Below are positions 50,101-59,580 of a stretch of DNA of 64,000 bases, in pieces. Position 1 is the stretch's first letter. Each line of letters opens with the position of its first letter. The notes under the pieces were generated by a model. That model was not told the origin of the DNA, did not search any database, and worked only from the letters and a program-made list of their open reading frames with translations. Source of the DNA: Druceiella hillmani (lineage: Eukaryota; Arthropoda; Insecta; Lepidoptera; Hepialidae); contig JAYKKI010000009.1 of assembly GCA_039881145.1 (NCBI GenBank), positions 8,294,501 through 8,358,500 on the forward strand, in the 5' to 3' direction. Position numbers and translations under genes: made by a program.

Positions 50101-53100
50101 CATTGTTTTGGCATTTACAAGCAATTTATTTCAAACCATAGAAGACATTACTAATATTTGATTGTTATTCTGGTTATATCGATAACATTTATATAATTGA
50201 TTATTTTCTTTGAAATATCCGGTTATCGTTGGGCCAGACATACAAATATATGACATTGTTGTCAGATGGCTGGTTAGATTACATGCCAGCCCAATATTCA
50301 GAAGCTTTCGTGTGTCTCATAGGCTTGAAAATGCAGATAGATGGCATAGGTGATTGTGGATATGCTTCTGCACGATGTATGCTGAATCCACTTTTGAATA
50401 CGACAACGCAACCTGAAAAAAGATATTACAATTGCCAAGTGAAGACAACGAATATAATTGAACGGTTTTTTGGGGTATGAAAAAAAAGGTTTCCATGCTT
50501 ACAAAGAGGTTTGGGTAACAGACTTGTTACCACATGTTATTATTACCTCCACAACATTGGTTTACAGGATTGTGAGCCCGAAATGCCTCCCACACATGAA
50601 ACACAAGATAATGTTCCAGGGCCACCATCAATGAGACACAGTAGTGAGAAATGAGCTATAAGACGAGCTTTAATCGAAAGAGACTATTCGTGAAATTTAA
50701 TCATATGAGATTGCAATGCCATAATATTAAAAATGTCCGAAATTTACTCACATAAATATGTTATATTGCTTAATATTAATTAAAACAAATTATATTTCTC
50801 TTCAAACAATATATTCATGAATTATATTTCTACATATAACACGTGAGAGAAAAGCAACAAGCCTATTCTTTATTAATCATCATCATCATCATATCATCAT
50901 CATATATATTAATACGCTAAGGTTAAGATGTTACACTCCCTTTTTAGAAAAAACCTCACAACTAATCCACATAAATTATATATCATTTTATAGATAATTG
51001 CTTGCTCTACCGGCATCCACAACTAAAAAGTTTATTATTGCTATTGTTTTTGCAAATTAATTAATTATTAAAATTATATACACAAAACAGCAATGCTACC
51101 ATCTAACGGCTCAACGTCAATATGATTGACTTTGAGCCGTTAGATGGTAGCATTGCTGTTTTGTGTATATAATTTTAATAATTTCAAATCCACTCACGTA
51201 TAAATAAAGTGGCGCTTTAGCTCAATGCTTTTGATACTTGCGCCTCTATATGTCAATTTTAGTAAAATAGAATAAATAATGCGAAGACTTCGCACGGGTC
51301 ACGCTAGTATTCTATATTACTATTAATAATAAGAGCAGGTATAACATGACGGAAAATTGAAATATGAATGAAACCATAAATTTCAGATTAGAGAAATTCA
51401 ATCGTCGTTAATAGTGTTGTTTAGACACGTCGTGTGATTTCAGGTCCACAAGTTAACATTTGAACTGACTTATTTTTCAATAATGTATAATTTCTGTATT
51501 CAAATATATCTAACAATATAATATTTACTCTACAAGCCACCAGATTAACTACTGTGTTAGATACTTGATATATACCTTTGGTATCAATTATAATTCCTCC
51601 CCTATTGTAGAGGCTAGCCCTCCATCAAATGGTGTTCTACAAAAAGTAGGATCCTCATGAGATAATGGAGTGATGTACAAATATTTTATATATACATTAA
51701 TTATTACTGCTTACCTTGCTAAGTTTTAGATGGGCTTAATAGAATTATTTTTAAATATTATTTACATAAACTTTAAACCTGAGGCCACAAACATTTTTAA
51801 TTCGGTCCTAAGAATTATAAAACCAACTTACCAGCTAATTAATGACAGTACAGATGGCTGCTATTATTGAGTATATACTGGTAAACAAATAAAACAACAA
51901 TAAAATGCATTCGTTTTCGTAATTTTTTTAAATTAATTGCTTTTAATTTCATTTCTTCTACATCTTATTCATTTGTTCTAAAAGTTTTATTCTCATTTCT
52001 TCAAATGAGTTATAATTTTGATTTTTTTTTCTTGTAGATTCTTCACTAAGAATTTTTCTTTTTGCCAAGAGTGTCCAAGCCTCGGAATTATCATCCCCAC
52101 ATAAATTAATTAGATCGCCATCATCGCTGTCAATATGGATGTTAATTGTCGGAATTATGTTAGGCAGCACGACTAGTATAGCTGCATTCTGCAAACTCGT
52201 GTCAAGTACATGAGAACTACCACCAGTTCTGTTTCGCTAGACTTCTGCAGTCCTTTCATCCCTTGCCTTTATCTTCATATTCAGCCAATGTTTTTTAAAG
52301 TTGTTTTCCATTAGCCTGCAATTATATGGTAATATTTCAGAAATATCATATTAATATATAATCAATCAAAATAAGAAACAGATCAGCGGCTCACAGGTAG
52401 CGTCGTAGGAAATGGTGATTAGCGGAGAGTTTGAAAAAAATGGTATTCAGTTTGTTAATGTTTGTATAAATATAACTATTTTTAACTAACAATATAAAGT
52501 TTTGACGGATCTTATCTACAAATTAGTACAAAAATTTCTAAACCGATTTTGCCAAAAAAACCGCGTACATCCATGTGACTATATATCGAATGGACAAACA
52601 TATTTAAAAAATGTTTGCATCGCAATTACATGTTATCAAAATTTAGTTTAAAAATATAAGTTCATAGAAAAATTGCATTACATAGGTCAATCATACCAAA
52701 ACTCCACGAAATCAATCGATTCATTGTATAATATATAACATGAGAAACAATTTCTGTTCAATAAATAGTAATAAAATAAGATTTCGCAATCTTATTTTAC
52801 TTTGAATGCTTGTTCAGTTTGAATACAAGAGAATATAATTACCTTCTGTGTATGAGTGGCGATTCGTTGAATTGTACAGTAATTCTATCCCATGTGTAGG
52901 CATTTTGACGAGAAGATATGGTGTCGATCTTCTTGCACTCAACGATATGCTAATGCATATTGCATTTCGTTAGCTAGTAATTGTATTAAAAACTCCTTCT
53001 CGAATGGGGTAAAAGGTATTTTTCTCATGTCCTTTTAGATAGACACCATGGTTATTCGATATCCATATATGAAATGCAACGCAGACCACGTCGTCAAATA

Positions 53101-55886
53101 TATAACTTTTATAAGTTTAAAAAATTGTAATCAAGGTAAAAGCAAAGTTCATAACTTAAAAAATTTGTAATTCGAGTAAAAGCAAAGATAAATTAATAGT
53201 AAATAAAAAAATTAAAACAAAGAACAAACGCCCACCGAAACAGGAAATGTAACGAATATCAAAGCTGTCAAAAATGGTATGCTTGTCCATAAATAAAATT
53301 ATAGAGCGATCCATATCGATAATCCCCGAAACGTCATCGACACGAACTTTGCAAAGTCAAGTATGAGTTTTGACTATGACATAGAAATAGAGCTCAAGTC
53401 CAAATCGCAGGTGGTCAAGTTGAACTTGAATTTTAAGACCAGCAGCGACCATGCAACTTAGCCTGAGAGTTTATTATATTTTTATTACAAAGAAATTAAA
53501 ATTCTTATGATTTTAAATAATGTTTAATGATTGTCAAAATTTGGTGACAAAAAAGCTTCAATGGCGCTTAACAAAATTTTAAAAATTTCAGTATAAATAG
53601 TGATTTCTGAATCCGAAACTATTGAAAATATATGTAAAAACTGAAAATCTGAACATTCACAAAAAATATTTTATACTTAAATAGAAAAAGAATGAAACCT
53701 TTATGTTTGATAAGAGTTCTTTATTTCATGCATAAAAATCTTACTATTAACGCTCTTCCACTCAGTACCTGAATAAGTCATAATAGAGAAAGAATATATA
53801 CTCTGATATTTGCATTTCTATCAAAGACCGACACAAAAGTTTAACGGTGTAGAGATAGATTGATTAGGGAACAGGAAGATACAACGTTTGATAGTAAGAC
53901 CAAAAACAAAGTTTGACAGTCAGAACTTTAAGAATTACACTTCGTAGTTAAAAACTTACGTGGAATATATATTTTTGAGCTCTAAATTTAGAATTGCGTC
54001 CATTATAGGCAGGACAGTTTGATGGTAAAAAGATATAATGAAAGTAATAGGTTGACTGAAGTTTTTCATAGCTGAATAGTTAATGCAAATATTTTCAATA
54101 TCGAAATTATTTCAAAGTTTTATTTTTATGCAACTTTCATTTCTTTAGAAAAAAGCCTTAAAAATAATTGAAATATTCTATGGATTTTTGAAACAATCAA
54201 AGGACCTTTTAAATTTTTCACAAAATCAAGTTTTAGATATACTTATAACAATTGTGTCTTCTTTCACGGAATTTGGTTGTTCTTACAGAATTTTCATTTG
54301 TACTAAAATTTTCATTTTTGCTATTGTTCTGAAGGTCTAATACTATTTTGTCAAATGTCTACATTCATCGATATTGAATATTTAACTTTATTTATAGGGT
54401 TGTTATGGTGAAAAAATAAAGGGAATACATTTCATCAACGTGCCAACATATGCAGAGTTCATCATAACACTAATAAGTTCAACGCTGAGTAAGAAACTTG
54501 CAAGTCGAATACACGTTCACAAAAACCTGGAAAGTCTCCACAAATTGATTCCAAAAAATGTTCTTCCATTTGATCTGGGCGGAAATAATAAAACTAACGC
54601 ACAACTTGCAGGTATGATATTTAGTGTGAGACTGATCTGTATACATTACTCCGAAAAATGGAAAGATCATGAAAGATTGTTAAAAATATTTGGTCATTTT
54701 AAATATAAGTAGTTCTGCAAAGAGAAATAAATTTTTTCTATGTAATAAATTGTACATAAAATTTTTCCATTATTTTATTTCTTTTCATATCGTTTTTCTA
54801 ATTGTATTAAAATCATATGTACTTAACGAAGTTATTTGCTGTAAACAAAAGATTATTTTTTTATTTTGACCGCTCAACATTCGTGAACTAATTATCGTAA
54901 AATAAATATACGATCAGTGTCAAATACCTAGAAATATTCCCTTTAAAATTATGTAGACTTAGTTCTAAATATGGCAATATATATTTTTTTTAAATATTGT
55001 GTTCCAATATTTATTTTATCAATATGGTTATAATTTATTGTTTTCGTTAGTCGCTAATTTTTATCAAAGGTCGAACTAGGTTGCTCAATCTGATATTCAG
55101 TCAGTTGAAAATCAAATGTATTGTCTCCCTTTTAAAATTAATGAAACTTAAATTTGTTTTGACGCCTAAGTCTTCCTGTAAACTGAGTGAACCGGCTTAT
55201 AACCACGCTTTTATAAATCCTGTGTGATGAGCATACTAGCGGTGATAAATTTATATCATCTTTTTTAAATATTAACTTTAATAATATTTTATCCAAAGGA
55301 TACTTTTTAAAATAATTATATTTTTCTTTTAATATATTTAATAGCTTCAGCAGTAGCATGGGAGTTTACGGTGTGTCTTAACATTTTACAAATTCTCAAA
55401 GTAAAAAGCATCCCCAGAAATTGTAAAATATACGAGTAGACCCAAATTTGGAAACTCGATATAATTACGATAATCTATATGCAAGAAGAGTGATACCGAG
55501 ACCAAACCACATTTGATAATCATATTTGTCATTTCTTCTCCTATGATAAGACTCTACAGATAAAAAGAAAGTAATTCAGAATTAAATTAACATAATTTTT
55601 TTTTCTTGTTTTTACAAAATCTTATTTTTTCCTAACACTTTTGTCGAAACTTCCGTACTACATGTTCAATTGCGTGGGTTATTAAACTATTAATTAAAAA
55701 ATGACAATGCACCATATATTTCCAGATGACTTGTATCAACAACTGGCCACACCAGAAATGCGCGAGTGGTTCTTGAATGAGGACCAGTTCAAATCTGATG
55801 AGAACAAGCGGATTGGTGCCTCCAACAGCATGTTCGACGACCTACTTGGATTACAGGGCTCATTTAGATCTCTAGATATAGACTGA
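43964..55886 (+). CDS. CRAL-TRIO domain protein (alpha-tocopherol transfer protein-like)
   Basis: Five coding exons (43964-44126, 47899-48115, 48719-48911, 54398-54611, 55726-55886) join in phase to 948 bp, 315 residues plus stop, the normal size for insect CRAL-TRIO proteins. Residues about 10-90 form the CRAL-TRIO N-terminal helices (QPHLPVGGI, then FRLLLATSCSLEKVKQKI). Residues about 115-255 are the lipid-pocket domain: GDNYLLDFKHVKVSHVTQI, the hallmark KGIHFINVP (199-207), RIHVHKNLESLH and LPFDLGG (248-253, where most relatives have YGG). The tail has the insect-type REWFLNED and GSFRSLDID ends. Relatives bind and shuttle small lipids (tocopherol, retinoids, phosphoinositides) in the cytosol; the ligand here is not predictable. 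All introns obey GT-AG. The ATG directly follows an acceptor, so a 5' UTR exon lies upstream. A decayed paralogue is at 22911-28626. Poly(A) signals are plausible at 56065 (attaaa) and 56358 (aataaa). Confidence 0.93.
44127..47898 (+). other. Intron 1 of the CRAL-TRIO gene
   Basis: 3.77 kb with donor gtaagt and acceptor ctgtgcag. Its early part matches the pseudogene's intron near 23260-23400. It holds ORFs at 45220-45447 and 46401-46583 that read like decayed protein pieces. The latter (SKEWPFFDELRPFLG...KYWRDN) vaguely resembles Myb/SANT-type transposon proteins, but no call is made. It also contains a 14-bp hairpin (46247-46292) and the minisatellite listed above. Confidence 0.75.
47462..47650. 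repeat. 30-bp minisatellite in CRAL-TRIO intron 1
   Basis: A unit of gtaaaaatacgttactttat plus tactaacacg is repeated about five times, at least three perfectly, with a degenerate first copy and an altered last copy (gtaaaattac). The 62-codon ORF over it is the repeat translated. Confidence 0.95.
47899..48115 (+). CDS. CRAL-TRIO exon 2
   Basis: Encodes about residues 55-127. It opens as DSRIFRLLLATSCSLEKVKQ, the second half of the CRAL-TRIO N-terminal domain, followed by FFTARNVLPELMGDRDP and the RLEDMSRVVVA strand that starts the lipid domain. Acceptor ctgtgcag, donor ac|gtaaat. The minus-strand ORF over the same bases is its shadow. No copy of this exon remains in the pseudogene. Confidence 0.9.
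48719..48911 (+). CDS. CRAL-TRIO exon 3
   Basis: Encodes FKCEDFTNYNVWDVIKMAFL through YLLDFKHVKVSHVTQITPAL to KTFYILQ, the central strands of the lipid domain. Acceptor tttttttacag, donor caa|gtgagt. The phase matches both neighbours. Confidence 0.92.
49290..50700 (+). pseudogene. Harbinger (HARBI1-like) transposase, broken
   Basis: Fragments in order: the start METFYVDKIKNINQL and EGEFRR-RYRFTK (with a stop between), NERGIPIQPELQLLIALRF, IIGAIDCIYIKI (first catalytic Asp, about 49895-49930), GGINRSGVYRTCNRYFSLNCQ-like, then ORF 50229-50480 with DGWLDYMPAQYSEAF (second Asp region), GDCGYASARCMLNPLLN and TTNIIERFFGV (catalytic Glu). The tail KRFPCLQRGLGNRL continues to about 50690. Stops at about 49484 and 49496, frameshifts between blocks and a stop at 50478 destroy it. 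Confidence 0.82.
51064..51182. repeat. Near-perfect 119-bp snapback (hairpin) inside the Harbinger element
   Basis: The arm 51064-51120 pairs with 51126-51182 almost without mismatch (atacacaaaacagcaatgct against its complement, and gtcaat/attgac at the tip), leaving a loop of only a few bases. It lies between the two convergent Harbinger genes. It could be a nested MITE or a head-to-head terminal duplication. Confidence 0.9.
51958..53028 (-). pseudogene. Harbinger accessory protein with Myb/SANT-like domain, broken
   Basis: Two exons on the minus strand: 53028-52843 (MRKIPFTPFEKEFLIQLL, then after a frame break TWDRITVQFNESP) and 52315-51958. The second exon starts after a tgcag acceptor and reads MENNFKKHWLNMKIKARDER, then NRTGGSSH, then LINLCGDDNSEAWTLL and a basic coiled tail. 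The layout (trihelix Myb/SANT, GGG-like linker, C-terminal helix) is that of the DNA-binding partner that carries Harbinger transposase to the nucleus. Stops and a frameshift in exon 1 and the tag at about 52240 inactivate it. Confidence 0.72.
53471..54397 (+). other. Remainder of CRAL-TRIO intron 3
   Basis: Similar to the duplicated pseudogene intron (27270-27610 and 28270-28590): for example atttctatcaaagaccgaca, agagatagattgattaggg and agaattgcgtccattatagg. The acceptor is atttatag. Confidence 0.8.
54398..54611 (+). CDS. CRAL-TRIO exon 4
   Basis: Encodes residues 192-262: GCYGEKIKGIHFINVPTYAE, then SRIHVHKNLESLHKLIPKNV and LPFDLGG. It contains the most conserved part of the lipid pocket. 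Donor gcag|gtatga. The minus ORF over it is a shadow. Confidence 0.93.
54612..55725 (+). other. Intron 4 of the CRAL-TRIO gene
   Basis: 1.1 kb of AT-rich DNA. Its start resembles 28606-28715 in the pseudogene. The acceptor is atatttccag. No nested feature was seen; the minus ORF at 55138-55359 is unrecognised. Confidence 0.75.
55726..55886 (+). CDS. CRAL-TRIO exon 5 (terminal)
   Basis: Encodes DLYQQLATPEMREWFLNEDQ, KSDENKRIGAS, LLGLQGSFRSLDID and stop. The final G-S-F-R-x-L-x-I-D is the usual end of insect CRAL-TRIO proteins. The exon is richer in GC than its surroundings, as expected of selected coding DNA. Confidence 0.93.
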
Positions 55887-57673
55887 ATGATATTTATGTA
55901 CAAACTGAATTTTATATCAAAATAACGGCAATTATTTAAAGCTAAAAATACATCTGACTTCCATTTCGATACCAAATTGTATGTCCTGCGTAATTATTTT
56001 TTGTCTTTAAATATTTTAAGGAGTTTCATATAGAGGATTTGGTATATTCTAAGTGCCAATTTTTATTAAAATATTATCGCTCTTTGTAAATCACTGCAAA
56101 ATATTTAATAACTTGTTTAATGATAATTTATTACGTAAGTAATTTTATAAAAATTAATTAACAAAGCATGGTAATTTTTAAAAGATTAATTTATTTAATC
56201 AAGTTTTTAAAAGATTATCAAAGATAAGTACTTGAGGATCCTTAAAATGTGCTTACAAATGGAATTCGAATAGATAAAAGGTTAGATTTACAGTCAAATT
56301 GAGAATCTTTCTGTTTAAAACCAGTTTCCATATGAGCAATGTCGTATAAAGCTGGAAAATAAATTTCATTATTTAATATAAAAAATAATAAATTTAATTG
56401 AAGTACAAAAATTAGCTGAAGCGTACAGGCTTGGGCAGATGGAAACCTGATAGTTACGCTGCCGGTCAGTCTTGTCGGAATACGTCATTGTTTTAATGAA
56501 AATAAAATATTAGTTAAATATAACAATGGCTTAACAAAGATAATTAATCGGACTTATTTAACTTTTTAAATATTTAACGTATTTAAGAATTGCATAGAAA
56601 GTAAAATTTTAATGCCAATAAACTTAGGTAAAAAAGGACCAAGCTTAACTGAGGTCGAGAACCATGATTTAAATACTAGCATTTTTGTATATGATACTGC
56701 TATATTTAAATAGATTTACAAACACCTATGAACCAAAATAATCACCTATGAAACTGAAACTGCGAGACATAATGACTCTGTGTAAAATTATAATGGATGT
56801 AATCATAATATTTCGGGAATCATGACAAATAATGATCGAGCTCGAAATTTATAAGATTTTTTTTACTAAAATATTGATTTACATAAATTAATATATATGA
56901 ATATATATATAATTTAAAAAATATAATAATCTAATATTTATATGGAATCTTACGGAGGATAAACAGGAATCCTTATTTCAAGCTATTATCAGTACGGATA
57001 ATTATTTCTCAGTACGGTTAGTTATTTCCCAGCGTGCGTGCTATTTATCAGTACGGTTAGTTATTTCCCACAGACGCATGGTAAGAAGTAAAAACGGAAT
57101 ATCATATATTTAATTTTAATCACACGATGTGATTAATATTACTTTCAAAGTTCTGTTATGATAGCTTCTTATTACTTGTTTTGTATCCAGTATTTTGGAA
57201 AAATATACACAGAATGTAATTTACTACACTAAAATTACATATGTCTAAAATATTTAAAATGTAGTTGAAAATAAATAATTTTAAAAATATTCGCTTTGTT
57301 CAATTATTCCAGATTGATGAGAAACTGACCTCGTTATGTTATTTTCACACTACTATGCATATCATCGCAAGCCTCAACTTAGCCAAGACAGATTTTTGCT
57401 TTTCGTACCATAAGAGTGATGTTTATCTTATGAAATTCATTTTAATAATTTTTAGAATAATAGTTACTATAACTTAAAAATACCTCCATTTTTATAGTCT
57501 TCTTGCTTTGGCATCTAAAATAAAGTTGTATATAAACCCGAAGAGCTTATTGTGCGTTTTTCCGTATGTTAATATTATTTTTATTTTGAATATTTTTTTT
57601 CTCATATTTAATTATCTAAATAATGATGCAATAATCCAATATTACTTAATGATAATTAATGGTCAGACATGGA
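55887..57673. other. 3' flank with a short tandem repeat
   Basis: Candidate poly(A) signals at 56065 and 56358. At 56989-57073 a 22-bp unit (cagtacggttagttatttcc) is present in three imperfect copies. No gene is supported. Confidence 0.5.
56989..57073. repeat. Short tandem repeat, cagtacggttagttatttcc
   Basis: Three copies with one diverged (cagtacggataattatttct) and a 16-bp insertion after the second. Confidence 0.8.
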
Positions 57674-57727
57674 GGAATGGATTGTGACTATTTCAATTCA
57701 TGAAAAGAAATAGTCACAATCCATTCC
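57674..57727. repeat. Perfect 21-bp inverted repeat
   Basis: ggaatggattgtgactattt plus c (57674-57694) is exactly complementary to 57707-57727, with a 12-nt loop. The arms are not simple AT sequence, so chance is unlikely. It could be the joined ends of a small transposon or a hairpin RNA source. Confidence 0.9.
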
Positions 57728-58326
57728 TTTGGTTATACATTTAATAAGAAAAAGTTAAAAAGTTTAAAACGACAAAAAACAGGGAAAGTGGCTAAAAAAT
57801 GAAGGTCAACAACAGTTGCTGAATACGTAAAGGGACAATTTTGTAGAAAATTGTTTGTGATGGTTAAACTATTTGACAAATCATTATGAAAATAATTCTT
57901 TATTCTGGTGGTTAACATTTGATTGAAAAAAGAAACACCAAAATCGGTCAGGAATTGCGACCTCTAGTGTATTGTCTTATGTATATACACGCAAACTAAC
58001 GAGCGGAGACTCGTATCATTTTCCAAAGACAAATTTTTATCATGGAAAATATTTAAAAAAACTAAAAATTGTTATTTTTTTAAAGAACGGAGGAGGAGTA
58101 CTGTTTCTGGAAACTTGATTTTTTGTAAAATTGTCCGAGTTATAATGAATTCTGTCGTTAAAACTCGAATCTAAAATAATAAAGGACACTCGTTGTGAAA
58201 TTACACCATAATTAATTAATTCTAATCTGAAGAAGATTAATTCGAAAGTAAAAATGCAATAAAGCCACATTATATCATTAGAGAAATGCCTAGTTTCTTT
58301 AAGAAAAAAATGTTTCGTGACCTGAA
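57728..58326. other. Non-coding stretch
   Basis: Minus ORFs at 57733-57918 and 58040-58270 are unrecognised; nothing is supported. Confidence 0.45.
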
Positions 58327-58730
58327 AATTCTGTCCTTATAATAACTTACCCAAAAAATTTACAAGGGACAGAAAAGATTAACACAAAATATATAGAATG
58401 GCGAAGGAATCTTATGAATAAAAATGAAATTCCTTTCAGAGATAAATTAGAATGTGTTATTCATTCTGTCCTTATAATAACTTACCCAAAAAATTCACAA
58501 GGGACAAAAGATTAACACAAAATATATAGGATGGTGAAGGAATCTTATGAATAAAAATGAAATTCCTTTCAGAGATAAATTAGAATGTGTTATTCATTCT
58601 GTCCTTATAATAACTTACCCAAAAAATTCACAAGGGACAAAAGATTAACACAAAATATATAGGATGGTGAAGGAATCTTATGAATAAAAATGAAATTCCT
58701 TTCAGAGATAATTTAGAATGTGTTATTCAT
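58327..58730. repeat. 134-bp tandem repeat, three copies
   Basis: Units starting attctgtccttataataac at 58328, 58463 and 58596 (periods 135 and 133). Copies 2 and 3 are almost identical; copy 1 differs at several bases. Confidence 0.95.
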
Positions 58731-58829
58731 TTATTTCTCTATTTAAGACACATTCTCCTTTAACATAACATATTTATTTATTTATCTACACACATTTATT
58801 GATACATTACGGGTAAACCAGCAGTCGAA

Positions 58830-59580
58830 GTAAATTGATTTTTATGTTCATACAAGGTACTTCTGGTGTACAACAAGAGTCCATATTAGGCCCATTCTTA
58901 TGTATTATATTTATTAACAATGACAGTACCTGTTTCAGAAATATCAATTTTCTAAAGCATGCAGACAATTTAAAACTATTTACCCTTCTGAAAATATCCA
59001 TGACTATTAGAATATGCAAGCTAACCTCGATAGTCTACAAGGTTTACTGCGAAGGGAACAAACTGCATTTAAGTTATTCACAACGCAAATAAATCACTTT
59101 CACAAAAAAAGCACTTTCCTTAAATATGAAATACCCTTAAAACCATATCCTTAAATATGAAAGGAAGGAATTAGTCAAAAAACTCGACAGCATGCGTGAA
59201 GTTATTGTTATTTTTTGTAGTAAACTGCATTTTGGTTTAAACATTGAGCAGATTGTATCTAAGGCATATAGAATGCTTGAGTTTGTACTAAAAATACAAA
59301 CTCAAGCAGGCTACACTATTTTGGTTGGAATTCACTATAAGCCATAATTCTAACAATATTGAAAATATAAAAAAATGTCAACTCCGACGCGCAACTGGGG
59401 TTTACTCCTTAAATACGATTGTCTTGAAATGTATAAAAGAGGTAACACTGTATATAAATATAGTATCAATAAAATTAAATGTAAACGGAAAATTCTTCAA
59501 TACAGAAATACCGACAATGTAATTTTTTTGCCAGTAAAAAAATTAACAGTATCAAATTTATACAAAATTAAAGACATTTA
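58830..59580 (+). mobile_element. Jockey-clade non-LTR retrotransposon (LINE), reverse transcriptase remnant
   Basis: Plus-strand blocks in the right order for the palm-to-C-terminal part of a jockey-type RT: GTSGVQQESILGPFLCIIFI (normally SGVPQGSILGPLLF), NFLKHADNLKLF (normally YADDLK, so the catalytic YADD is mutated), GNKLHLSYSQRK, then in another frame SKLHFGLNIEQIVSKAYRML and, in a third, HNSNNIENIKKCQLRR. Frameshifts and stops separate every block, so it is dead. The end is not marked by a poly(A) tail that I can place. Confidence 0.78.

Larger units (their letters stand above)
49061..53470. mobile_element. PIF/Harbinger DNA transposon, inserted in CRAL-TRIO intron 3
   Basis: Terminal inverted repeats: left aggctgaatttcatagtcg (from 49066) against the complement of the right end (about 53441-53466, aggctaagttgcatggtcg read inward), 19 of 24 positions matching, both flanked by TAA-like trinucleotides. 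Inside lie the two proteins Harbinger elements need, in convergent order: a transposase (plus, 49290-50700) and a Myb/SANT-like partner (minus, 53028-51958). Both are broken. Removing the element leaves an intron of about 1.1 kb, matching the pseudogene's intron 3 (1.05 kb), which supports the boundaries. Confidence 0.82.

Noticed and set aside
54479..54670. Minus ORF of 63 codons
   Set aside because: Shadow of CRAL-TRIO exon 4.
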